Shown here: positions 27,171-36,200 of the stretch, in pieces
Layout: the number at the start of each line of letters is the position of its first letter
How positions within the stretch are numbered: the stretch's first letter is position 1
Origin: Aestuariibaculum lutulentum
Lineage (GTDB): Bacteria; Bacteroidota; Bacteroidia; Flavobacteriales; Flavobacteriaceae
Direction: 5' to 3'
Assembly (NCBI RefSeq): GCF_032926325.1
Contig: NZ_CP136709.1
Span: 161,501-225,500, forward strand
DNA: 64,000 bases
The notes under the pieces: model-generated
The model's database searches: none
Told to the model about the DNA's origin: nothing
Seen by the model: only the letters and a program-made list of their open reading frames with translations
Translations under genes and position numbers: made by a program

Positions 27171-30100
27171 TTACTCTTTAATCAGTTTAATTTGGTAACT
27201 ATAGGTGTACTGTTTATCGTGCAATCGGTATGGTTTGTGAGGATAAGCTCCCCAACTGTTATCTCCCCCAACGCCGCGTTGTTTTAAATCGATGTGTAAA
27301 TACACTTTATCGTTCTCTACAACAATATCTGTTGGATGGGTCTGACTTTTGAAGGTCCCTCCGTCTAAAGCTTCTGTAGACATGTGTAATGCACTAAAGC
27401 CTAATGGTTGTGCACCTATAATTTGCAATCCTTGATTTGCCGAGTTTTCAAGGGTTAACCAACGTACATCGGTTTTATAACCAGCCTCTTGTGGACGGAT
27501 ATATTCCCAAGTGTATTGATTCTTAACTGTATCGTTATACATACCTAAAAACGAAGAGGTGTTTCTGTCTGAATAATTTTCCCATGGCCCTCTTCCGTAA
27601 TAGGCTAAATTATCGAAGCTTCCATCTAGCACCATACGCATACCAAATCTTGGTAATTCAGGTAATTCTTTACCTTCCATATCAATACTTGCTGTGATGT
27701 TTATTGAACCATCATTTTGAATAAGGTATTCAACAGTATAAGGCACATCTAATTTGCTTATTATAAATTCTGCCTTTACAGGTAAACCACTCACTGTTTT
27801 TTCTCCAACTTCTACACGTTTCACTTTTAAATCCTGATGCGCGAATTTCCAATCGCCCAAACGTTCCGGCATTTTGTTACCGTAATCATTATCGGTTGGA
27901 GCTCTCCAGAAAAATGGCTCAGGAAATTGTGAAATTATTTTTGAATGACTATCTGCAAATCGATACTGAAATAATTTACCTGATTTTAAATCAAGATCCC
28001 CAATAATATTTCCTGCTGCAAAATGGAGTACATCTCTAAACACTTCATAAATTATCTTTCCTTCTGAAGTCGAAATATTATCAAAGTAAGAATAGCTTCC
28101 TAATTTAAATTGCTCTCTTGCTATTTCATGACCTGCAGGAACTAAAGTCGCTTCATTTTTGGTATAGCCATATACATCTAAATAATATTCCTTATCACTA
28201 TCTAACATTGGTAGATTTAAAATCACATCTTTAGATTCGTTTGGTAATGCTGATATCTCAAAACTACCTTCATCAACCTTAGCTCCATTAGCTTTCAGTA
28301 CCCATTTAAAAGTATATTGATCTAAATTGGTGAAATTGTATTCATTAGTAACTTGAAGTTTATTTCCGTTTAACTTAAAAGCAATACTTTGAAAAACCTT
28401 CTTTACTTCCTCTAAAGCTGGATGAGGAGTTCTATCGGCTGACACCAATCCGTTAGCACAAAAGTTCTGATCGTGTTGTAAATTTTCACCTCCCAAATCG
28501 CCTCCGTAGGCCCAAAACATTCTTCCATCTTCGGTTTCTGTTTTTAATCCTTGGTCTACCCAATCCCAAATGAAACCACCTTGCATTTTTTTACTGGTGT
28601 TCATAATGTCTCGGTATTCCTGAAAATTTCCGTTACTATTCCCCATAGCATGCGAGTACTCACACATGATAAATGGTCTTTGTTTATCGCTTTTTGCATA
28701 ATCCTTCATGTAATCTATTCCCGGATACATTGGGCAAACAATATCGGTATCGGCATTTTCATCAGCTTGCTCAAACTGAACAAAACGCGTTTTATCACGC
28801 TCTTTTAGCCATTTATAACCTTCGTAGAATACAGGTCCGTTACCACACTCGTTGCCCATAGACCATAAAATAATAGATGTTGCATTTTTGTCCTGCTCCA
28901 ACATACGTTTCATACGGTCTAAATGTGCCGGTGCCCATTCAGGCAAATAAGCTGGATGTTTTTCTTTATCAAACCAGCCTTGTTTTTCGGCTCCCATGGC
29001 GTGCGTTTCAATATTTGCTTCATCTACAATATAAAATCCGTATTCATCAGCTAACTCATATAAATAAGGATCATGCGGATAATGACTCATACGAATAGAA
29101 TTAATATTATTTTGCTTCATGACTTTTAAGTCTAAAAGCATAGTTTCTCTATTTGGCTTATGACCGGAGATACCATCATGTTCGTGCAGATTTACGCCAT
29201 TAACCATTAACGGCTCACCGTTAACCATTAATTGAGCCTCTTTAATTTCAACTTTTCTAAAGCCTATTTTCTTGGAAATAACTTGTGTGTTCTTTTTATC
29301 GACTAACGAGATGATGTATCTATATAAATAAGGTGATTCTGCACTCCACTTCTCAACATTGTTTATTGTTGCAGAAAAATTTACGCTTTTATCTGAACCT
29401 GAAATTTTCTTTTCTTCAGAATGCACCTCCTTACCCTTAGCATCAAGTAAACGAATGGATGCTACTTGGTTTTTAGCAGCCTTCTTTCCGAATTGTCTTA
29501 AATCGATATCGACATTAAAAAGTCCGTTTGTGTAAGTATTATCTAAATTAGCCTGAGCGAAATAATCCCAGATTGTGGTTTTAGGCATGGCTTGTAAATA
29601 CACATCACGTTCAATACCACTTAAACGCCAGAAATCCTGGTCTTCTAAATAGCTTCCATCATGCCACCGAAACACTTGCACAGCCAAAACATTATTTCCT
29701 TCATTTAAATATTTAGTAACATTAAACTCTGCAGCTGTTTTAGAAGCCTTAGTCATACCTATTTCCTCTCCATTTAAAAAGATTCTGGCATAACCCGATA
29801 TAGAACCGAAATGTAATATAACTTCTTTATCATCCCAATCCTTAGATATTTTAAAGGTCGTTCTGTAACTTCCTACTGGATTATAATTTTCATCAATAAA
29901 AGGTGGATTCTTGGGAAACGGATAGGTTACATTGGTATATATAGGTGTATCATATCCTTCAATTTCCCAGTTTGAAGGCACATTAATAGCGTTCCAATTT
30001 GAATCATCTAAATCTACTTTATAAAAATCTAATGGCCTTTCAGATGGTTTTTTAACAATATTAAATTTCCATGTACCATTAAGACTTTGATAATATTCAG

Positions 30101-30278
30101 ATGTTTCTGTCAGGCTAGTTGCTGCACAAGCTTCATCATGATAAAGCACAAAAGATGACCTGCCTTTTTCTTTATTTCTATCAATAATACCAGGATTCTC
30201 CCATTCGTTTTTACTGTTTTGAGCAAAACCTAAATTGACAAGTAAATAGCATAACGGAACTAAAATTAGTTTACGCAT
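27171..30278 (-). CDS. GH2 beta-galactosidase-type enzyme
   Basis: 1035 residues with a signal peptide ending GFAQ (residue 20). The LacZ layout is complete: sugar-binding jelly roll (about 50-230), Ig-like domain, TIM barrel (about 340-640), further sandwich and C-terminal Bgal_small_N domain (about 750-1030). Catalytic residues are Glu477 (acid/base, in SMGNECGNGPV) and Glu540 (nucleophile, in FIMCEYSHAMGN). The family removes terminal beta-galactose, and some GH2 members act on beta-glucuronides. The LacZ-like length and small-N domain favour galactose. Upstream lie a leader hairpin, a -7 box and the proposed HTCS operator. Confidence 0.94.
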   Translation of the reverse strand: MRKLILVPLCYLLVNLGFAQNSKNEWENPGIIDRNKEKGRSSFVLYHDEACAATSLTETSEYYQSLNGTWKFNIVKKPSERPLDFYKVDLDDSNWNAINVPSNWEIEGYDTPIYTNVTYPFPKNPPFIDENYNPVGSYRTTFKISKDWDDKEVILHFGSISGYARIFLNGEEIGMTKASKTAAEFNVTKYLNEGNNVLAVQVFRWHDGSYLEDQDFWRLSGIERDVYLQAMPKTTIWDYFAQANLDNTYTNGLFNVDIDLRQFGKKAAKNQVASIRLLDAKGKEVHSEEKKISGSDKSVNFSATINNVEKWSAESPYLYRYIISLVDKKNTQVISKKIGFRKVEIKEAQLMVNGEPLMVNGVNLHEHDGISGHKPNRETMLLDLKVMKQNNINSIRMSHYPHDPYLYELADEYGFYIVDEANIETHAMGAEKQGWFDKEKHPAYLPEWAPAHLDRMKRMLEQDKNATSIILWSMGNECGNGPVFYEGYKWLKERDKTRFVQFEQADENADTDIVCPMYPGIDYMKDYAKSDKQRPFIMCEYSHAMGNSNGNFQEYRDIMNTSKKMQGGFIWDWVDQGLKTETEDGRMFWAYGGDLGGENLQHDQNFCANGLVSADRTPHPALEEVKKVFQSIAFKLNGNKLQVTNEYNFTNLDQYTFKWVLKANGAKVDEGSFEISALPNESKDVILNLPMLDSDKEYYLDVYGYTKNEATLVPAGHEIAREQFKLGSYSYFDNISTSEGKIIYEVFRDVLHFAAGNIIGDLDLKSGKLFQYRFADSHSKIISQFPEPFFWRAPTDNDYGNKMPERLGDWKFAHQDLKVKRVEVGEKTVSGLPVKAEFIISKLDVPYTVEYLIQNDGSINITASIDMEGKELPELPRFGMRMVLDGSFDNLAYYGRGPWENYSDRNTSSFLGMYNDTVKNQYTWEYIRPQEAGYKTDVRWLTLENSANQGLQIIGAQPLGFSALHMSTEALDGGTFKSQTHPTDIVVENDKVYLHIDLKQRGVGGDNSWGAYPHKPYRLHDKQYTYSYQIKLIKE

Positions 30279-30313
30279 TGTATAATTAGTTTATTTTATA
30301 TTTAGTGGTTGGC

Positions 30314-30342
30314 TTATTAAAATGTACAAAAGACACTTATAA
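30314..30342 (-). promoter_or_regulatory. Leader hairpin upstream of the GH2 gene
   Basis: On the minus strand TTATAAGTG and CATTTTAATAA flank a 9-nt loop. The stem is imperfect (one wobble, bulges). It lies 8 nt downstream of the -7 box, near the expected 5' end of the mRNA, and resembles the perfect hairpin in the BNR_4 leader (AAGTG-N9-CAYTT core in both). Confidence 0.35.
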
Positions 30343-30350
30343 TAATATTA

Positions 30351-30358
30351 CAAATCTG
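30351..30358 (-). promoter_or_regulatory. -7 box of the GH2/SusC operon
   Basis: CAGATTTG on the minus strand matches yAnnTTTG, one change from the consensus TAnnTTTG. Its upstream edge is 23 positions from the proposed HTCS site, the same geometry as at the other two PUL promoters. The leader to the ATG at 30278 is about 65 nt. Confidence 0.5.
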
Positions 30359-30380
30359 AACAATTAAAAACTTTAAATAA

Positions 30381-30436
30381 GGGGATAAATTGACTAAAAA
30401 GAGGGTAATAAATGTCCAAATGACAATTTATACCCT
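30381..30436 (-). promoter_or_regulatory. Proposed HTCS operator of the GH2 promoter
   Basis: Read on the plus strand, half-sites GGGGATAAATTGACTAAA (30381) and AGGGTAATAAATGTCCAAA (30402) are direct repeats whose starts are 21 bp apart. A third, inverted copy (AGGGTATAAATTGTCA on the minus strand, 30421-30436) follows. The same pattern occurs before the BNR_4 and GH30 genes. Confidence 0.6.
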
Positions 30437-30487
30437 ATACCTCAAACACAACAACAGATTCATAATCAATTTATTGACTTAAAAACC

Positions 30488-31666
30488 CTAAATCCTGTGA
30501 TATTTATACCTCATCATAGCCTCGATTAAATAGTAATCGCCATAACTAAGCGGAACATCTATTTCTGTTTTCTCCGGAATATGACCAACGCCATGCTTTA
30601 AAAGAAACCCTCCATTGGTATTATCCTTTGCTATATATTCATCAGAGGTTAATGTAGTAATCATGGTTTTGGCTGCAGAATCGTATTTTTCTACCAGGTC
30701 GCCTTCTACATAATGTTTTAATTCTAAAAGTGCCGATGCCATAATAGCACCTGCTGATGAATCTCTTAAAGCATTAGGAATATCAGGCGCATTAAAATCC
30801 CAGTAAGGCACCATATCCTTTGGCATATTTGGATGATTTAGAATAAAACCTGCAATACCATTGGCCTGAGCCAGGTATTTTTTATCCTTAGTTTCTCTAT
30901 ACATTACCGTGTAACCATACAAACCCCAGGCCTGACCACGGGCCCAGGCAGAATCATCAGAATACCCTTGTGCCGTGCGCTTCTTCTTTACCGAACCATC
31001 ATTTTTACTGTAATTTAATACGTGGTAAGAACTATAATCATTTCTGAAATGATTTTCTATTGTAGTATTTGCATGCGTCACAGCAATATTATAATACTTA
31101 GGATCTTTACTGTATTTAGAGGCCCAGAATAATAATTCTAAATTCATCATGTTGTCTATAATCACTAAATAATCATCTTCTGAAGCATCCCAAGACTTAA
31201 TACAGCCAACTGTATCATTAAACCTTGAAGCCAAAGATTTGGCGCTATTCATTAATATAGTTTTGTATTCTGGTGACGGATTTAAACGCTCAGCATTTCC
31301 AAAACTACAATACATCATAAATCCTAAATCATGTGTCGTAGTATTGTATTGTTCACGTTGTAAATCAGCCAAAACACGTTTTATTTCGTCTTGAAAAACC
31401 GGATTACTGGCGTTTTCATTTAAATACAATAACGATCCCGGATAAAACCCGCTACACCACCAACCAGAGCGACTGGTTTCTAGCTTTTCCTGACTTACAT
31501 GATATGTTTTTGGATATCTCCCCTCTGGCAAAACTTCCTTTAAATGCTCATATTGAGTTTCTGCAATTTTTAAAGTCTCATCAATTTTATTCATTAATGG
31601 ATCTTCCTTTTTACACGAGTTAAAAGAACAGATAATTCCTATTACTATTAAAACCTTTTTAACCAT
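30488..31666 (-). CDS. GH88 unsaturated glucuronyl hydrolase (lipoprotein)
   Basis: 392 residues with a lipobox (CSFNSCKKED, Cys18). The (alpha/alpha)6-barrel signature of GH88 is clear: HDLGFMMYCSFG with Asp113, IIDNMMNLELLFWASK with Asp171, and WARGQAWGLYGYTVMYRET. The two aspartates match the Bacillus enzyme's catalytic pair in order and approximate spacing (Asp88 and Asp149 there). These enzymes hydrate the double bond of 4,5-unsaturated uronic acids left by lyases and release the sugar. The only lyase candidate in the locus is the BNR_4 protein encoded just upstream with a 10-bp gap, which suggests a two-step pathway. Confidence 0.93.
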   Translation of the reverse strand: MVKKVLIVIGIICSFNSCKKEDPLMNKIDETLKIAETQYEHLKEVLPEGRYPKTYHVSQEKLETSRSGWWCSGFYPGSLLYLNENASNPVFQDEIKRVLADLQREQYNTTTHDLGFMMYCSFGNAERLNPSPEYKTILMNSAKSLASRFNDTVGCIKSWDASEDDYLVIIDNMMNLELLFWASKYSKDPKYYNIAVTHANTTIENHFRNDYSSYHVLNYSKNDGSVKKKRTAQGYSDDSAWARGQAWGLYGYTVMYRETKDKKYLAQANGIAGFILNHPNMPKDMVPYWDFNAPDIPNALRDSSAGAIMASALLELKHYVEGDLVEKYDSAAKTMITTLTSDEYIAKDNTNGGFLLKHGVGHIPEKTEIDVPLSYGDYYLIEAMMRYKYHRI

Positions 31667-31676
31667 TTTTTTTTAC

Positions 31677-33008
31677 CTATTTTTTACTCTTGATGAGCTT
31701 TTTTAAATTATTTACTTCTAACATTTTTACAGGAGTTGAATTTCTATCGGCAACGCCTTCTCCATCTATTTGTGTTACATTCTGAAAAAACACATGTAGT
31801 TTCCTTTTACTGTTCCATAAATTGATATCGTAATTAGGCTCCCACTGTCCGACTGAGGTTTCGCTCAAATCGACAACTTCCCACGGCGTTTTATTTTCTA
31901 AATTCTGAGAATAAGTTAAAGATACTTTACTTCCTCTGGACGCTTCTCTAAAAAGCACAGCTACAAAATCATCCTTAATAAGAATATCTGGTCGTGAAAC
32001 AGGAATGCTTTTAGTTCCTCCTCCTCCTAAAACAAAGGATTCTGTTCTAAATCCGGTATTTACTTTTTTCCAGCTATTATCTTTTAAATACACGATTTGA
32101 TATTGTGGAATATCATCAACATTCCAATACGTTACGATATAAGGATTACCTTCATGATTTGCGGTAATTGAAGTTTGATTGATGAGATTACTATTTTGAG
32201 GAATTTTCCAAGCATACTCAGCTGATGACAACGTAATAGGAAGATTATAAGCTTCTGAAGTAGAGTTCTCCCAGGTTTTTCCTCCATCCAAAGAACGCGC
32301 ATAACATAAATCATGGTTTGTCTCAACATCCCAGGTTTCACGCCAAACCCAAGACAAATGAATCACGCCTTGACCATCTACCGCAACCTGCCAATAGGCG
32401 CTGCGCTGATTTTCTCCATCTATAAGATTACTTTGTATTTGTGTCCATTTTTCAGACTGAATATCATAAGAATTAATAACCAAATTACCGCGTCCTGATT
32501 GTCCTGAACGGTAGAAAAACAATACATTCCCATTAGGTAAATTATAAAATTCAGGATAAGTAACTTTGTCTTCCTGTTTACCTGTCATTGGTAATTCTTC
32601 ACTCAATTTTAAACTTAACGGAGCTTTACTCTTTGCATATCTGAGCTTGGTATCATGATGATCCCAACTAACATGTAAATACCCTTCACCATCAACCGCC
32701 AAACTAATATCATTATGTGCGTCTTTGGTGTTTCCTTGGTATTGGGTTTGAGCAATCTCCCAGTTTGAAGTATTAACTTTTCGTTTCCCCAACACCAAAT
32801 AACTGTCTTGATTGTAATAGGCTACAAATTGATAACCCGAATGTGTAGTAATCGCATTTTTTCTGAATTTAACAGTATTTACCGAATTCTTACTCCAGCC
32901 TTCCCCGATATAACTATATGAAACATTTTGAGCACAGGACGAAAAACACAACAAATAGCTTGTTGCTATAATGAGCAAGTTAAACTTCAGAAAAATGCTT
33001 CTTTTCAT
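31677..33008 (-). CDS. BNR_4 beta-propeller protein (GH145/PL24/PL25/PL42-like)
   Basis: 443 residues with a signal peptide or lipobox (CFSSCAQN). It is a seven-bladed BNR_4 propeller, with DAHNDISLAVDGEGYLHVSWDHHDTKLRYAKS and a second blade HLSWVWRETWDVETNHDLCYARSLDGGKTWE. The DAHN/DHH region corresponds to the active-site histidine area of ulvan lyases PL24/PL25. The fold also includes GH145 and the L-rhamnose-alpha-1,4-glucuronate lyases PL42, both linked to arabinogalactan. Followed at 10 bp by GH88, a lyase role that leaves an unsaturated GlcA is the best guess. Which family it belongs to needs alignment. Confidence 0.8.
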   Translation of the reverse strand: MKRSIFLKFNLLIIATSYLLCFSSCAQNVSYSYIGEGWSKNSVNTVKFRKNAITTHSGYQFVAYYNQDSYLVLGKRKVNTSNWEIAQTQYQGNTKDAHNDISLAVDGEGYLHVSWDHHDTKLRYAKSKAPLSLKLSEELPMTGKQEDKVTYPEFYNLPNGNVLFFYRSGQSGRGNLVINSYDIQSEKWTQIQSNLIDGENQRSAYWQVAVDGQGVIHLSWVWRETWDVETNHDLCYARSLDGGKTWENSTSEAYNLPITLSSAEYAWKIPQNSNLINQTSITANHEGNPYIVTYWNVDDIPQYQIVYLKDNSWKKVNTGFRTESFVLGGGGTKSIPVSRPDILIKDDFVAVLFREASRGSKVSLTYSQNLENKTPWEVVDLSETSVGQWEPNYDINLWNSKRKLHVFFQNVTQIDGEGVADRNSTPVKMLEVNNLKKLIKSKK

Positions 33009-33049
33009 TTTAATAGTAAAATGTGAGTTTTAGTTTTGTTGATTTTCGC

Positions 33050-33078
33050 TTAATAAGTGTTCTAAACGCACTTATTAA
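33050..33078 (-). promoter_or_regulatory. Leader hairpin upstream of the BNR_4 gene
   Basis: A perfect 10-bp inverted repeat (TTAATAAGTG / CACTTATTAA) with a 9-nt loop lies 11 nt downstream of the -7 box, so it would form at or near the 5' end of the mRNA. It may stabilize the transcript, or it may be a second operator. Confidence 0.45.
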
Positions 33079-33089
33079 AACAGGTAGTT

Positions 33090-33097
33090 CAAAATTG
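33090..33097 (-). promoter_or_regulatory. -7 box of the BNR_4-GH88 operon
   Basis: CAATTTTG on the minus strand matches yAnnTTTG. Its upstream edge is 22 positions from the proposed HTCS half-site at 33119. The leader to the ATG at 33008 is about 75 nt. Confidence 0.5.
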
Positions 33098-33118
33098 GAC
33101 AAAAAACACCTTGCAATG

Positions 33119-33159
33119 CGGGTAAAAAATGGCTAAAACAGGGATACAAAACGTCCAAA
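33119..33159 (-). promoter_or_regulatory. Proposed HTCS operator of the BNR_4-GH88 promoter
   Basis: Plus-strand half-sites CGGGTAAAAAATGGCTAAA (33119) and AGGGATACAAAACGTCCAAA (33140) are direct repeats whose starts are 21 bp apart, matching those at the GH2 and GH30 promoters. Confidence 0.6.
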
Positions 33160-33166
33160 ACAAAAT

Positions 33167-33189
33167 AAAAGCGAAAGATTCCCGCTTTT
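33167..33189 (-). terminator. Terminator of the HTCS gene
   Basis: Stem AAAAGCG/CGCTTTT with a 9-nt loop, followed on the minus strand by ATTTTG. It lies about 100 nt past the HTCS stop and ends right before the BNR_4 operator, so the regulator has its own transcript. Confidence 0.6.
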
Positions 33190-33288
33190 AAGTGTTCTTT
33201 TAACTTTTAAGTTATATTTGTAACAATTAAATTGAATATTTTATTTCAAATTGAAATGAACAAAAGTCAAATATGTGAAGAATTTTGT

Positions 33289-36200
33289 TTATTTATTTTT
33301 AGATAGATCCGAAGGCAGCTTTTCAAACTGTTCCTTAAACAGTTTTCTAAAATACTTGACATTATTGAAACCAACTTCGTAAGATGCCTGAGCGATGGTA
33401 TAGTTTCCGCTCTCTATTAACTCTGCGGCTTTATCTAACTTTACCTTTCTAATAAACTGATTAATATTTAAGCCCGTAACCGCTTTAAGTTTTCTAAACA
33501 ACGACGTACGACTCATGCCCATATGTTGAGCAACATCCCAAACATCCATTTTTTCCTGATCGAGATTATTAAGCACGACTTGAGTTAATTTATTCAAAAA
33601 GCCTTTCTCCTGATCTAATAACGAATTCTTATCTTCTAATCCTTCTAGTTTAACTTCATCTTTATTTAAAAAATAATGGCGTAATTGCTTTCTAACGTCT
33701 AATAAATTTCGAATTCTGGCTTGTAGAATCTGGCCACTAAACGGTTTCACTATATAATCGTCTGCACCATACTTATATCCTTCCTGAATACTTTCCGCAT
33801 TACCTTTTGCGGTAAGCAATATAATTGGAATATGTGTGGTTTCTGTTGTCTCCTTCAATATGTTACAAAGCTCAATACCATTCATTTTAGGCATCATAAC
33901 ATCAGACACTATCAAATCCGGAATGTAACGTTTAGCCTTTTCAAGACCCTCTTCTCCATTATTGGCATAAATAAGATCGTATTTACCCTCCAGTAATCCA
34001 TCTAAATACTTTAAAATATCAGGGTTATCATCTATGAGCAATACCAATTCATTATTTTCAGTTACATTTAAATTAGCATTCGTTTTTGTTGTTTTGTCTA
34101 ATTCTGCAAATGGCACCCAATCTTCAATTTCGTTATGTTCCTCTTTATCTGTCGTATTTGCAGTATCTAAAACCGCATTCACAAATAGAGATTTATCGCG
34201 AGGAATTATTACTGTAAAGGTACTTCCTTTTTTCTCCTCACTTTCAATTTGAATACTGCCCATGTGTAGTTCGGCAAAACTTTTAGAAAGCGCCAAGCCA
34301 ATTCCTATACCCTGTTTACTCTTAACGGAATTTGACTGATAATACCTTTCAAAAACATGTTCTAATTCAGTTTTACTTATGCCATAGCCTGTATCTCTAA
34401 CCTTGATTTCAAAACTATCCTCATCATATACCAAAGACACATAAATTTCACCATTATCGGGAGTGTATTTAAAAGCATTTGATAACAGATTATTGAAAAT
34501 AATATGGATTTTTTCCAGATCGAACCAAGCCAGTAAAGGTTCATCCTGTAAATCGTAACTTAAAGCGATATTTCGTTTTTTAGCCAACGGAAAATAGTTA
34601 TTAACCCACTGTTCTAAACAAGCATTTAAATTATGTTCTTCAATTCTTAATTTACTCAATCCTAAATTGGCTTTTCTAAATTCTAACAGCTTATTAATAG
34701 TTTGTAATAACTGCTTTGCGTTTTTTTGAATTAAGGTTAAACTGTTTTTGTGCTTTATAGATTTCTCCTCGGAAATCAAATCTTCCAACGGTGCTAAAAT
34801 TAACGTTAAAGGCGTCTTAAGCTCATGAGAAAAGCTTGTAAAAAAGCGCATACGTTCTTCATTAAAATTATGCTCTAACTGACGCTCTTTCTTTTCTATA
34901 GATAAAGAATTGATAAGCTTTAAACGCTCGGCATAATACCTCATAAACCAATATATACCCAAAACTAAAACAACCAGATAACCAATATACGCCCAAGATG
35001 TTCGCCAAAATGGAGGAAGAACTTTTATTTTTATTTTTTTAAAAGTTTCATCGCCTGAACCAAACTTTGCTTTAACATTTAAAGTATAATCGCCGTAAGG
35101 TAAATTAATTAGGTTGACCTTACCATATTGATTTGTACTAATCCAATGGTTGTGATAACCATCAACACGGTAAGAATAATTCACATTTTTAGCAAACGGA
35201 TATTTTAAAGCCACATAATCAATAGAAAAAAAAGTTTGATCCGGTTGCAAATAAATCTGATTTTCAAAAAGGATAGACTCATCTATAACTGCATCTTTTT
35301 CATTTTCAGAAACTTCTACCTTTTCATCCAAAACTTCCAGAGTTTTAAAAATAATAGGATAAGTCTCTCGCTTGCTATGAAGATTATCAGGATTAAAAAT
35401 ATTTAACCCTTTATCACCTCCAAGATATATCATACCCGAGGAAGTGAATAAACTCGACCCAATATTAAATTTCCCTTGCTGTACATTAGTATAGGTGTTT
35501 AAGTTATGAATAACATCGGTTAAAGCATTGTAATTACTAATCCCTTTATGGGTACCTAACCAAATATTCTCCTGATTTTCCATAACTATACTGGTAATTG
35601 TATTGTTACTTAAACCGTTTTTTTCAGTAAATCCTATGACTTCTCTTTTCTCTGGACTTAATCGTATTAACCCCTCGTTTTGGGTTCCCGCCAGCACATC
35701 ACCACTCGGCAGAGCCAGTATACTATAAATCACATTACTTTTAAAATCTTGAATAGTACTGGAATTATAAAATGTCATCGTGTTTTGGGTTGGTATATAT
35801 TTTAAAATACCATCGCCATAGGTTGCCATCCAAAAATGACCTTTATCGTCTTCACTAATATCTCGAATATCAAGTTTTCCTAAAACATTAACAAACTTAA
35901 AGGCATCATTGATTTCGTCATACATATATAAACCACCTCTATTAGTCCCTACCCATATCTGGTGCTTCCTATCTTCAAAAATTACCCGAACATCACTTCC
36001 TAAGGTTATATCTCCTTGCAAATAGTGCTTGGAAATGCCTGTATCCGGATCCATTTTATTTAAACCACCCTGATAAGTTCCTACCCAAAGGCGTTTTTTA
36101 GAATCTTCTAATAATGAAATAATGTAGTTATTACTAATAGTATTAGGATTATTCGGGTCATGCCTAAAATATTTGAACTGCCGCGTTTCTGGATCAAACA

